Shown: positions 23,401-30,286 of the stretch, in pieces | Position numbering within the stretch: position 1 is the first letter of the stretch | Layout of the letters: each line of letters begins with the position of its first letter | Virus record (IMG/VR): IMGVR_UViG_3300049595_004411 | Span: 1-30,941 of that record | DNA length: 30,941 bases | Origin: a virus | Reading direction: 5' to 3' (one strand) | Program-made: the position numbers and the translations under genes | Notes under the pieces: generated by a model | Seen by the model: the letters and a program-made list of their open reading frames with translations, nothing else | What the model was told of the DNA's origin: nothing | Database searches by the model: none

Positions 23401-25770
23401 TGTTAGAATTGCACCGTCTTCATATCTATCTTCAGTTGGGATAATCATAATATTATCATAGTGGAACCCTAAGTTTGTATTATCTGATATGTTGAGATTA
23501 CCACCAAGTTGAGTTTCTAAATTCGTATTTTCCTGATTGATATCTGAATTGAATACTACTTTTATTTGGGTGTGACCTCCACCAATTGTATGTGTTGCAA
23601 GCTCTGAATTTACGTTTAATGGTGAATTACCTGATGCTACCGTTGTAAGTTTATAATTATTATTTCCAAAAAACTTACTTTTGAAATTGAATCCCGTTAC
23701 TCTTTCATGTAATGGTACCGCAGTTGAATAATAAAAAAGAATCGCTATTTCGGTCGCATCTCCATTTATATCATAACTGAACGGTTCGAGATTACTTGTT
23801 CTAAAACTCCAACCTAATAAGTTGTTAGGAATTTGATATCCGGCGAAAGTGTTTTGTATAGTCTGTGTTAAGTCATTTACCTCATCATCTGATTCAACAT
23901 CATATGCCCCTGTGTCAATAAAATTTGCTAGATTACTATTATTGACAAATGGTGGAACAACTGTTAACGAACCAACAGGAAATGTCACCGAACTAGAAGT
24001 GTTAGTTGTGCTTTGACAAGAACACAGTTCACAATCAGGATAAGTAAATAGAGGTATGTTTAAGTTACTGAATTTTTTTTCAATTTCTGAAAGTATTTTC
24101 CAATTTTTGAATGGTTGAATCCTTATTGTTTTATCTATGACCGGTATTTTGAATTGTATTTTAAAATCCCTTATAGCTGTAACCAAAAAACATATTATAT
24201 GGAAAATAGTTACGACGAATCTTAAAATAATTGAAATGAAGATTGCGACTATTGTAAATAAAATGAACAACAAATCAAATCTAAATTGAGTTTCATTTGT
24301 TGGAAATTTATTTGTAGTACTTTCACAAGAATCATCTGTAATATTCTTGATTGCCAAATAACGATTATTAGCATTTCCCTGTCTATAACCAGTAAGGAGT
24401 TGAGCAACAGTAAATACTTTATTATATGTCATTTCATAAAACATATCCTTACAGTCTATGGCATCTTGAATAACTTCTTCTGTTATTCCATAATCATCCC
24501 AATTCAAACTGAATGCGTAACTTCTTTGTGCCGCAATGTAACTTGGCGATGTTGAGGCTAACGTAACCAAAGGGTCATCTTGGGGTGAATTCCAACCGTT
24601 TTCTTTGACATTAGGCACCAAAAAATTAGCCCTCTTGACAGGTTCACTTAAACTTGGTGATTGATTCCAACTGACTTTGAATCTATATCTTGCTCTTGTA
24701 GGTACACCTTTTTTCTCATCTGTTGAAAAGACTTGTTCTCCAAACTCATTTGTTACAACATAATCTAAGTTCATGGGCACATCAAGTAACCATGTTCCGT
24801 TTTCATCAATAACTTTTCCGTTATTTTCGAATTCGAACTCCTCTAAAAGAGGTCTACCAAATATATCTTGTCTTATAGTTTGTCTAATCGCTAATATCTG
24901 ACCGGGTCCTGCAAACAATGAACATTGATAACCCCCCTTTAATTTCGGTTTACAATTCCTTTTTTGCGCTAATTCATCGGTATCTGAAAAAACAGACCCC
25001 ATGAAAATTGCGGTGGGTTTGATTTCAATATTAGCCTCACCTGTTAAATCAAAATCTGTTCTTGTGATTGAAATTTGACACAATTCAGGGTCACCCCATA
25101 ATGGTAATATTGTTACAGATTTTACTATTGATATAATTTGAGGAAGTGTACCTAAATTTTCTGAAGATTTGAACCTAACCCCATTTACTTGGCTTTCTGT
25201 TGCAATACCTAACCTAATCAGGTCCTGAGGTGCTTGTGAAAATGGTCCAATATCAGATATATCAACATTCATTACAATATCATAAGTTCCGGTAGGAATA
25301 CCAAAAATCATGAAGTCACCACTGTCATTTGTTGTTACAGTGAACTTATAATATTTGTCATATATTTCTACAGCGGTTGGATTGGTCAATACATCCTCTA
25401 AATCAGGAAACGAACCTGTTGCCGAATGTCCTGGATATGATGGTTTGTACGGAAGTAAATTATATTTGTACCCATCTTCATTAATATCTCCTACCGTCTT
25501 ATATGGATAAATTGCTGAGATTATTGGATTATTCTCATCATCTGAATCTAAAGGAATAAAAATAGACACTTTCGCATTTGGTACTCCAAACCCATCATTA
25601 ACTGAAACTCTACCCGCAACTACACCATAGTCAGCACATTGTCTTGTATAAATTTCAGATTGTGATAATTTGAGTGAAAGTATTTCTATAAATTCAAAAT
25701 CCTGTTCTAAATTTAAATCTACTTTGTTGTCGACGCCGACCTTTGTTCTAATCCGTATAGATTTTGGCAT
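20446..25770 (-). CDS. Giant baseplate-region protein with CarboxypepD-reg-like domain and membrane-like segment
   Basis: The 1774-residue protein is the largest gene here. Residues 48-170 resemble a carboxypeptidase regulatory-like beta-sandwich: AGRVSVNDGFGVPNAKVSIF, then TTNDSGDFMIFGIPTGTYDI. A second similar region follows at about 245-365. At about residues 498-535 lies a long hydrophobic stretch (FDLLFILFTIVAIFISIILR and onward to FLVTAI), long enough for one or two membrane helices. A CxxCxC cluster follows (PDCELCSCQ). The rest is beta-rich with many Gly/Asn turns and ends in a compact segment (APFYFYFGVTKGASAFDRF). It lies directly after the J-like gene, so a baseplate location is likely. 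The membrane-like segment is unusual for such a protein and may act during genome delivery. Confidence 0.8.
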   Translation of the reverse strand: MPKSIRIRTKVGVDNKVDLNLEQDFEFIEILSLKLSQSEIYTRQCADYGVVAGRVSVNDGFGVPNAKVSIFIPLDSDDENNPIISAIYPYKTVGDINEDGYKYNLLPYKPSYPGHSATGSFPDLEDVLTNPTAVEIYDKYYKFTVTTNDSGDFMIFGIPTGTYDIVMNVDISDIGPFSQAPQDLIRLGIATESQVNGVRFKSSENLGTLPQIISIVKSVTILPLWGDPELCQISITRTDFDLTGEANIEIKPTAIFMGSVFSDTDELAQKRNCKPKLKGGYQCSLFAGPGQILAIRQTIRQDIFGRPLLEEFEFENNGKVIDENGTWLLDVPMNLDYVVTNEFGEQVFSTDEKKGVPTRARYRFKVSWNQSPSLSEPVKRANFLVPNVKENGWNSPQDDPLVTLASTSPSYIAAQRSYAFSLNWDDYGITEEVIQDAIDCKDMFYEMTYNKVFTVAQLLTGYRQGNANNRYLAIKNITDDSCESTTNKFPTNETQFRFDLLFILFTIVAIFISIILRFVVTIFHIICFLVTAIRDFKIQFKIPVIDKTIRIQPFKNWKILSEIEKKFSNLNIPLFTYPDCELCSCQSTTNTSSSVTFPVGSLTVVPPFVNNSNLANFIDTGAYDVESDDEVNDLTQTIQNTFAGYQIPNNLLGWSFRTSNLEPFSYDINGDATEIAILFYYSTAVPLHERVTGFNFKSKFFGNNNYKLTTVASGNSPLNVNSELATHTIGGGHTQIKVVFNSDINQENTNLETQLGGNLNISDNTNLGFHYDNIMIIPTEDRYEDGAILTFNNPFDYKDPNLSGNTRNIYGTYSITGTAINTGVTTVNVSHTNPYTGERLVTPYNIIQTDGEADKYLRYPTNQEYFQVIKSLTYSEFKTILDNLYSPQEYNDSFYGSYNQRIFENFENIGRIYPSRLSFECSSNNIPWAGPNFVPFAPYTDGGNPWLAFNEKTETYFNIIVRGVDPHSSRVRVKYGLGKLFNRKSHWAYTVEGDYKLNIPLQPNDNLDFGSTPAGGSQGNAKNRAHRCTRHSNISGNNNNGVDSYTGGRLFYKSFHFRPSQTDWTTFRTRTVYKYSSISELDINDTIQPFQKYRFGSPLIRLNSCIVPNLNVYTFVATTGNGGGLRVGLNNFYTRENSLDDYANTTLEFEAGKGFDNCKYVLGESVEGGSVMLKGGGNLVCPGTCDYQSRLTSYYYSKVYSEPENDSDCFLMLNSERIVMRSDRIPSSDVYQSYTSPEPPDGTGEVIVSHTLMANALFYLTEVSDEGITTGGSPELSVPGFSVTGTDTPVPNSTDPESFGQVDRLLESFSCSSLVPIGCYQTVEPDTINILPATQCQYYSGTNERFFIEGSCYSLVHPKYLGSNLTKDYQLITEWTSRININFGACREVFSHIFMNNWINGGLYMFPFKSQRFFTGPLGNPPNQPYNKYCRDTIYLEPETFNFYYRSSPWDGNDFIGRDGYTFNGTKIGNQKEYMFPTTIMDLGPRDELQKYLSQSGNWDGYIANRLLPTTYSDISDILNLFILSRFASSKFGALFATKGANILNFFSRKALFVDSDYAQMVATNSQLGIASFEPANYPEPEIGSGQNSPLYFPFGVNNVKDITFGIFFTGDSQVRDYISPNRTIYNPSAEIGVNEQCSLTYIPLKTQEVPFYLWKINENGSNSNIFGNQQNNWYSSSDAFKYPYQKIDRFLSESKNFQPTNTNVINYHKGWITNYNPSVINTATGEYDYKPEPGLPGDYLMGAPFYFYFGVTKGASAFDRFTTKWIDTDEIGD
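24166..24279 (-). other. Membrane-like hydrophobic segment inside the 1774-residue protein
   Basis: Codons for residues about 498-535 encode nearly uninterrupted Leu, Ile, Val and Phe, with one central Arg and a flanking Arg-Asp. It is the strongest membrane-like segment in the structural block. It is preceded by a Thr/Asn-rich stretch and followed by a basic segment (KIQFKIPVIDKTIRIQPFKN). Confidence 0.65.
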
Positions 25771-25786
25771 TAATTACTTTTTTTTG

Positions 25787-25794
25787 AATAAATA
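25787..25794 (-). promoter_or_regulatory. TATTTATT element before the 1774-residue gene
   Basis: Minus-strand CTATTTATTCAAAA lies 16 bases before the ATG at 25770 in a 74-base gap. It is a seven-of-eight match to the recurrent TATTTATA element and could start a transcript for the giant gene and those after it. Confidence 0.35.
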
Positions 25795-25844
25795 GTTTAT
25801 ATTCTATTTTCAAAAAATAATCAAATAGTGTTGAAAATAAATTA

Positions 25845-27683
25845 TCAACTGAAATTAACTGTGGTAAGGTTTTTAACTCTAACTCTTATATCTTTACCAG
25901 GATATCTGATTTGATATGTTTGAGATGGTTCGGCGAATATTGTGTCATCAATTAATTCGATTTGTCTTGTTGTCGAATCAGAATATCTTTGAGAGGTTTG
26001 AGATGATGAGTACTGACCTCCAACCTCGTTGAATACGTCGATAGCCGCAACACTTATTACACCATTTAATGTTTGTATGTTTTTTCTGACCTCAGAAATG
26101 AAAACATTCTGGCCCATTTCTCTTTGACTTGGTGAGAAATAATCATTTACCGTGTTAACAATTTGAGTTATTACACTTCCTTGATTTTGACTCGAGTCCA
26201 AAACAACTGAAATATCAATACTCAAATCTATCACTTGAGCACTTTCAATACTGATATAATCATTTATCATCCTATAATTTGACAAATAATTCGCAATATT
26301 AGTTTTTAGAGTATTTGAAACAGAATTAGTCAATTTACCTGATGTATCGTAGGATAAACACTGAATTTTAATTTTATTTTCTTGTTCTGTAATTGCAACC
26401 TTGGCCGGCGCTCCAAATTGAGATGGCATTGTTTTGATTAGCGATTCATAATCACCGATTGTGACCGCTCTTTTTTGTGCTGAAAAATTGTAAGTAACAA
26501 GATTCCTAACCTCTTCTACGGTAGGTAAATTAGCACCTCCGATTGCCGCGGTAGGATTATTACATCTTAATGAACCAACAGTGGAAACATTTTGGTCCTC
26601 TGATGGGCCATTAACCACAAAATCAACTGTACCTAACTGATTGATTACATTAACACCTAAGTTACTTGAGATACCCCCACCAACTCTATATTGAACAAAT
26701 AATGTGCTATTAGGAGATAAAGTACTTCCCAATGCTAAATTGTTAGAATATTTAGATAAATTGAGTTGGAATCCGTTTGCTGCAAATTCTCTTAACTGTT
26801 CATCTGAAGACTGATTACCACCCCCAAATGTCATTTTAAAAAAACTTTCAGGTGTGTATTCTGTTATGAATTTATTAGAAGTGTTTATATATCTACCGAC
26901 CTTAATACCGGGTGAATCGGAAACCTTAGTTGGGTCCTCAACAAATACTTTATCTTGTATTAGAGCATCAACCTCATACCATCTATTTTCCAATCCAAGA
27001 AATTCTTGGTTAGTTGGAGTTCCGGCAAATTGTGTTCCTTCTTTTAATAAAACAGATGTTACATTCAATACATTTTTTTCAGGTAAAAATGCCTCAAAAA
27101 ATGGTTTCACATCGTTTGGTGATATGACTCTTTTAAAGACTTTAGTAACACCATTTACTACAGTTTCTCTTTTTGTTATTTGGTATCCTGTAATTATTCC
27201 ATTTGAATCGAAATTTGGAATTTTGGTTCTATTTGGGAACCCCTCATTATTGTTTGGTGATGTAAAATCTATATCATATACGGTTTCAAATGTTTGACCT
27301 GCACCCTGAACTTGTGAACCTCTACGTAATATACCACAATATCTAATATCTTCTTTATCACCAAATGCCGGAACTGTGATTGTAAAGTCAACTAACGCAA
27401 CAGATGGTCTTTGACCTGGAACTCTAAGCCCATATGTTCTTGCTATGTTATATACTGATGACCTTTGTTGAGCGTATTGTAAAACAGTTTCTTGAATACT
27501 TCTGTCGATTTGGAATTGTAGATTATCTGAAACCGCGGCATTAAGGTCTAATAAAACAGAAAATACTGAGGCGTCGTTTACGTTAGATAATAAATCAGGA
27601 TAGTAAGTTTTGACAAAATTAATTAATTCTGTTCTTATTGATTGGAAATCTCTAACTGTGTATGATATTTTTTTATTTGCCAT
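25845..27683 (-). CDS. Baseplate wedge protein, J/gp6-like
   Basis: The 612-residue protein has the typical N-terminus of baseplate J/T4 gp6 proteins: YTVRDFQSIRTELINFVKTY, DASVFSVLLDLNAAVSDNLQ and an Arg/Gln-rich helix with YGLRVPGQRPS. The middle has GGGxQ-type turns (FGGGNQSSDEQL), and the C-terminal half has the J-like pattern LVTYNFSAQKRAVTIGDYES and IDLSIDISVVLDS. Gp6 forms the ring that holds the wedges together and drives baseplate opening. T4 gp6 is about 660 residues, so this is near full length. It lies three bases after the gp25-like stop, the same gene order as many contractile phages. The assignment is strong. Confidence 0.92.
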   Translation of the reverse strand: MANKKISYTVRDFQSIRTELINFVKTYYPDLLSNVNDASVFSVLLDLNAAVSDNLQFQIDRSIQETVLQYAQQRSSVYNIARTYGLRVPGQRPSVALVDFTITVPAFGDKEDIRYCGILRRGSQVQGAGQTFETVYDIDFTSPNNNEGFPNRTKIPNFDSNGIITGYQITKRETVVNGVTKVFKRVISPNDVKPFFEAFLPEKNVLNVTSVLLKEGTQFAGTPTNQEFLGLENRWYEVDALIQDKVFVEDPTKVSDSPGIKVGRYINTSNKFITEYTPESFFKMTFGGGNQSSDEQLREFAANGFQLNLSKYSNNLALGSTLSPNSTLFVQYRVGGGISSNLGVNVINQLGTVDFVVNGPSEDQNVSTVGSLRCNNPTAAIGGANLPTVEEVRNLVTYNFSAQKRAVTIGDYESLIKTMPSQFGAPAKVAITEQENKIKIQCLSYDTSGKLTNSVSNTLKTNIANYLSNYRMINDYISIESAQVIDLSIDISVVLDSSQNQGSVITQIVNTVNDYFSPSQREMGQNVFISEVRKNIQTLNGVISVAAIDVFNEVGGQYSSSQTSQRYSDSTTRQIELIDDTIFAEPSQTYQIRYPGKDIRVRVKNLTTVNFS

Positions 27684-27686
27684 ATC

Positions 27687-28145
27687 TTATAAATTTATAA
27701 TTACGAAATCGGAACTTTCAAAAGCGCTTGATGTTACCTGGTAGTCTATTTTAACTCTTGCGGTGTGTTCTTTAGTACCAATACCTGGTACTCTGAATAC
27801 TCTTTGGTCTCCACTTATTACAGTTCTATTTTCACTTTCTTCTTCGGTTGAAGCATCATAAACCTGTATGCTTGTTATTTTTAGATTAGGTATGTATGTG
27901 GTAACCGATTCTCTAATTTCAGCCTCTAGTTGTGCAAAAGTAGGTCCATCCAAAGGTTCAAAAATGTATTCATATAATCTAGTACCAAAATCAGGTAAAA
28001 AATATCTTGTACCTTTTCTAGTTAATAATAGATGTATTAAATCTGTTCTGATTTCTTCATCCGGTGTATCTGATAAATCTAAATACCTACCGTCAAAAGA
28101 ATCTCTGAATGGGAAATTTATACCATATGTTTTGCCATTTGCCAT
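27687..28145 (-). CDS. gp25-like baseplate wedge protein
   Basis: The 152-residue protein matches the gp25/GPW family. It has an N-terminal GINFPFRDS, then DEEIRTDLIHLLLTRKGTRY (the conserved helix and RKGxR-type turn), then LPDFGTRLYEYIFEPLDGPT (the PxFGxxL...FEP signature), followed by the helix LEAEIRESVTTYIPNLKITS. Gp25 is a core wedge component that primes sheath assembly; the old lysozyme label does not imply active enzyme. The length is close to T4 gp25 (about 130). It is the first gene of the tail block, with a TATTTATA element four bases before its ATG and the block running to 5793. Confidence 0.93.
   Translation of the reverse strand: MANGKTYGINFPFRDSFDGRYLDLSDTPDEEIRTDLIHLLLTRKGTRYFLPDFGTRLYEYIFEPLDGPTFAQLEAEIRESVTTYIPNLKITSIQVYDASTEEESENRTVISGDQRVFRVPGIGTKEHTARVKIDYQVTSSAFESSDFVIINL
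27688..27695 (-). promoter_or_regulatory. AATTTATA element four bases before the J/gp6-like start
   Basis: Minus-strand AATTTATA-AGAT-ATG. Same spacing as the elements before 28145, 28935 and 30265, but lying over the end of the gp25-like gene. Such close spacing suggests a translation-start element rather than a promoter. Confidence 0.3.
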
Positions 28146-28149
28146 ATGT

Positions 28150-28157
28150 TATAAATA
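28150..28157 (-). promoter_or_regulatory. TATTTATA element four bases before the gp25-like start
   Basis: Minus-strand TATTTATA-ACAT-ATG at the head of the whole tail block. An exact match to the recurrent octamer. If it is a -10 promoter element, the transcript would be nearly leaderless. Confidence 0.42.
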
Positions 28158-28197
28158 TAATGTCGTGATATTTTAACTAAATAGTGTAAAAATAAAA

Positions 28198-28218
28198 ATC
28201 CCGACACTAAGTCGGGAT
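28198..28218 (-). terminator. Intrinsic terminator after the FMN-reductase-like gene
   Basis: ATCCCGAC and GTCGGGAT form a perfect eight-pair stem around a five-base loop. On the minus strand the stem is followed by TTTTATTTTT. It lies seven bases after the stop at 28225 and separates the metabolic genes from the tail block. Confidence 0.88.
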
Positions 28219-28224
28219 AACATA

Positions 28225-28935
28225 TCAAATTTTTTTAATTTTAAATTCTTTAAAAAACTTAGGATAACTTTCTAAATACCCTTGGTACGTTTCATCATCG
28301 ACATTGATATCTTCTGCCATCCAATACCAATAAAGATTATTATTTAATTTGAAACCATAGTAGTCGTGTATATTTTTTTGTAACTCAACTTCTTTATCTG
28401 CGTAATTAAGTTGTCCAACACATATAAACCCAGATGTAACATCTTTTATAACATTGGACTCATTACCAGGTACAAATCTATTATTAACCCAATTTAATCT
28501 TTCTATTAACTTTTGGTAAAACATGTTAGCACTACCCCATCTTATGGATGTGAAAAAAATAACACAATCAGATTCAAATAATTCTTTTGATATTTTCCAT
28601 AACTCATCATCTTCGTTATGTATGGACGCCCAACACCTATGATATCCTGATGGATTTTTTTCTTTATCTTTTAATAATGCCTTTTTAACTCCACAATGAT
28701 TCCCATCTTCCCTTGATACATTACCTTCGCATGGATAAATGTTCAAATCGGGAACATTTATTAATGTAACATTGTCTAATTTTTCCGCAATAACTTCAGC
28801 TATTATTGTAGATTTAGGTGCCTGTTTTTCTAATATTTTTTGATATCTATTAGAACAAGTTAGAAACAAAACTTTATCAAACTTTTTAAGTACTTCAATT
28901 GTTTTGTCTATATTTTTGAAATTTCCTGATTTCAT
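28225..28935 (-). CDS. NAD(P)H-dependent FMN reductase/flavodoxin-like protein
   Basis: The 236-residue protein has a flavodoxin-like fold pattern. A beta strand leads into a phosphate-binding loop (VLFLTCSNRYQ, then PKSTIIAEVIAEKL), then VTLINVPDLNIYPCEG, and a second strand VIFFTSIRWGSANMFYQKLIERL typical of FMN-binding reductases. Cysteines in PCEGNVS, HCGV and RCW are unusual extras. FMN reductases transfer electrons from NAD(P)H to flavin. In a phage such a gene may support redox chemistry, for example at ribonucleotide reductase, whose C-terminal part is encoded two genes upstream. It ends at a clear terminator. The family fold is fairly sure; the substrate is unknown. Confidence 0.75.
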   Translation of the reverse strand: MKSGNFKNIDKTIEVLKKFDKVLFLTCSNRYQKILEKQAPKSTIIAEVIAEKLDNVTLINVPDLNIYPCEGNVSREDGNHCGVKKALLKDKEKNPSGYHRCWASIHNEDDELWKISKELFESDCVIFFTSIRWGSANMFYQKLIERLNWVNNRFVPGNESNVIKDVTSGFICVGQLNYADKEVELQKNIHDYYGFKLNNNLYWYWMAEDINVDDETYQGYLESYPKFFKEFKIKKI

Positions 28936-28939
28936 ATCT

Positions 28940-28947
28940 AATAAATA
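28940..28947 (-). promoter_or_regulatory. TATTTATT element four bases before the FMN-reductase-like start
   Basis: Minus-strand GTATTTATT-AGAT-ATG fills the 12-base gap between this gene and the transferase-like gene. A seven-of-eight match at the same four-base spacing seen for other genes. Confidence 0.3.
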
Positions 28948-29568
28948 CTACGGTGTTATCCATTTTTCTCCTTCCCAATATTCAACACCAGTTATTTCTA
29001 ACTTATAAGGAAAATAGTCTTTGTAGGATTCATATATATATAAATAATTTTTTCCTTGTGTTTTTCCGTAATTACTTAACGATAATATTGAATCTTTTCC
29101 AAGTGAAAATTTAAACATGTTTTGTATAAACGATGTTTCCAATCCTAATAATGCGTTTTCGAATTCCCTAAATCTAGTGTATGCAACAACCTCATTATCA
29201 AATTTAACTTCCATGATTTTTAAATCATCAAAACTTGAGTTGTTATTGTAACTATCAAATAAATCAAAATTCTTTTCCTTAAAATAATTTGTAAAAAACA
29301 AATCTACCTCAGTTTTTTTATCAATATAATTAAAAATACTAATTTTTAATTGTGATAATATTTTTTTTCTTTTGTATGATAAAACTATTTTATCATTATT
29401 TATTCGACAACTTTTGGATTGATACCAATAAAGTGGTGGTTGAAGGTTTGGTAAGAAACCAAGTTCTAAAAGTTCATGTTCTTTTTCCCCTTCAGGAATT
29501 GCAAATGCCTCACAAAAAACTCTATCATTTTGAACATGACCGTGTAAATGGTCAAAGATTATTCTCAT
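28948..29568 (-). CDS. Arginyl/leucyl-tRNA-protein transferase-like (GNAT-type) protein
   Basis: The 206-residue protein aligns by eye to bacterial Bpt/ATE transferases. ELLELGFLPN, then YWYQSKSCRI, resembles their ELVRxGFRR and YRPYCDGCRAC region. MEVKFDNEVVAYTRFREFEN matches the start of the GNAT core. SLGKDSILSLSNYGKTQGKN, then YLYIYESY, then YKLEITGVEYWEGEKW matches the SxGxYxxLxxIxxAxxxGLPYVYLGY...YKARFRPxE...GxW core. These enzymes move Leu or Arg from tRNA to protein N-termini, marking targets for degradation by ClpSP. The N-terminal CxxC pair is reduced to one Cys here, so activity is uncertain. It overlaps the upstream unknown gene by 17 bases, which implies coupling. A generic GNAT acetyltransferase is the alternative. 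Confidence 0.55.
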   Translation of the reverse strand: MRIIFDHLHGHVQNDRVFCEAFAIPEGEKEHELLELGFLPNLQPPLYWYQSKSCRINNDKIVLSYKRKKILSQLKISIFNYIDKKTEVDLFFTNYFKEKNFDLFDSYNNNSSFDDLKIMEVKFDNEVVAYTRFREFENALLGLETSFIQNMFKFSLGKDSILSLSNYGKTQGKNYLYIYESYKDYFPYKLEITGVEYWEGEKWITP

Positions 29569-30265
29569 TTTTGTATTTTAAGTCTAAGTTATCGTATTCT
29601 TCAGAACGTTCCTTATTTGATTCCCCAGCTTCTAAATTAGTATGGTCGTAATTAAAAACGTCAGTATCAGGAGTTACCCACCTTCCATTCCTTTCCGCAG
29701 TCCAAAGTGTAGTATTATATTTTCTATTTATAACAATATCTTGTTTAACAGTGAAAGATGGGTCGTGCATTATTAAACGATTGTTTGGTTGAATTGCGAA
29801 ATTACCATTATCCATTTGAATAAAATGTCCACATTTATGCTGTGATGGGAATTCACTTAAACCAAAATCAGTATCACTCATATCGTCTGAACTTCCCCAA
29901 TCTAATGTAAATAAATAACGTCCCGAATATTGAACCCTTCTTCTTGATGTAAACTTACAAGTTTTATTTTTCAAAATAGGAAATGCGGTTACTCCAACAT
30001 GATAAGTAAACGAATCCCATAATACTAATTCATCTAATTCTTGTTCAGGTGCATCTTCTTTCCAACAAAAAGCATGTATTGGCATTCTCCACCACAATCC
30101 ACCATCTTCCATCATAAAATGGAATAATGGTGCTTGAGCAGGTATTGACGACATTCCAAAAATATAACATGGAAATTTTTTATCAAAGGAATCTTCTTGA
30201 TTTCTTAAAAAGTTACCTCTTATATATGCCTCAACAATAGGTATTGGCGTGTTTAAATACGACAT
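29552..30265 (-). CDS. Conserved-looking phage protein of unknown function
   Basis: The 237-residue protein has dense aromatic and acidic motifs that look conserved. These are FPCYIFGMSSIPAQAPLFHF, MEDGGLWWRMPIHAFCWK and VLWDSFTYHVGVTAF. After them come a basic patch (FTSRRRVQYSGRY), an acidic DWGSSDDMSDTDFG and a His/Cys pair (QHKCGHFIQ). The C-terminal 35 residues are highly charged and probably disordered. No known domain is recognised and there is no signal peptide. It lies between NrdA (21-base gap) and the transferase-like gene (17-base overlap), so the two are likely translated together and may act together. Confidence 0.75.
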   Translation of the reverse strand: MSYLNTPIPIVEAYIRGNFLRNQEDSFDKKFPCYIFGMSSIPAQAPLFHFMMEDGGLWWRMPIHAFCWKEDAPEQELDELVLWDSFTYHVGVTAFPILKNKTCKFTSRRRVQYSGRYLFTLDWGSSDDMSDTDFGLSEFPSQHKCGHFIQMDNGNFAIQPNNRLIMHDPSFTVKQDIVINRKYNTTLWTAERNGRWVTPDTDVFNYDHTNLEAGESNKERSEEYDNLDLKYKNENNL

Positions 30266-30269
30266 AATT

Positions 30270-30277
30270 TATAAATT
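30270..30277 (-). promoter_or_regulatory. AATTTATA element four bases before the 237-residue gene
   Basis: Minus-strand AATTTATA-AATT-ATG in the 21-base gap after the NrdA stop. A seven-of-eight match at the same spacing as the elements before 27683, 28145 and 28935. Confidence 0.28.
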
Positions 30278-30286
30278 TTTTAATAA

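Noticed and set aside
25771-25844. Terminator between the J/gp6-like and 1774-residue genes
   Set aside because: Only weak six-pair AAATAG/CTATTT pairings without GC content; more likely AT-rich upstream sequence with the TATTTATT element.
26854-27297. 147-codon open frame opposite the J/gp6-like gene
   Set aside because: Antisense to a strongly conserved gene, with no recognisable motif and no plausible gap or start context; an AT-rich shadow frame.
27687-28145. Tail lysozyme activity for the gp25-like protein
   Set aside because: The family name includes lysozyme historically, but no catalytic lysozyme motif is visible; the structural wedge role is better supported.
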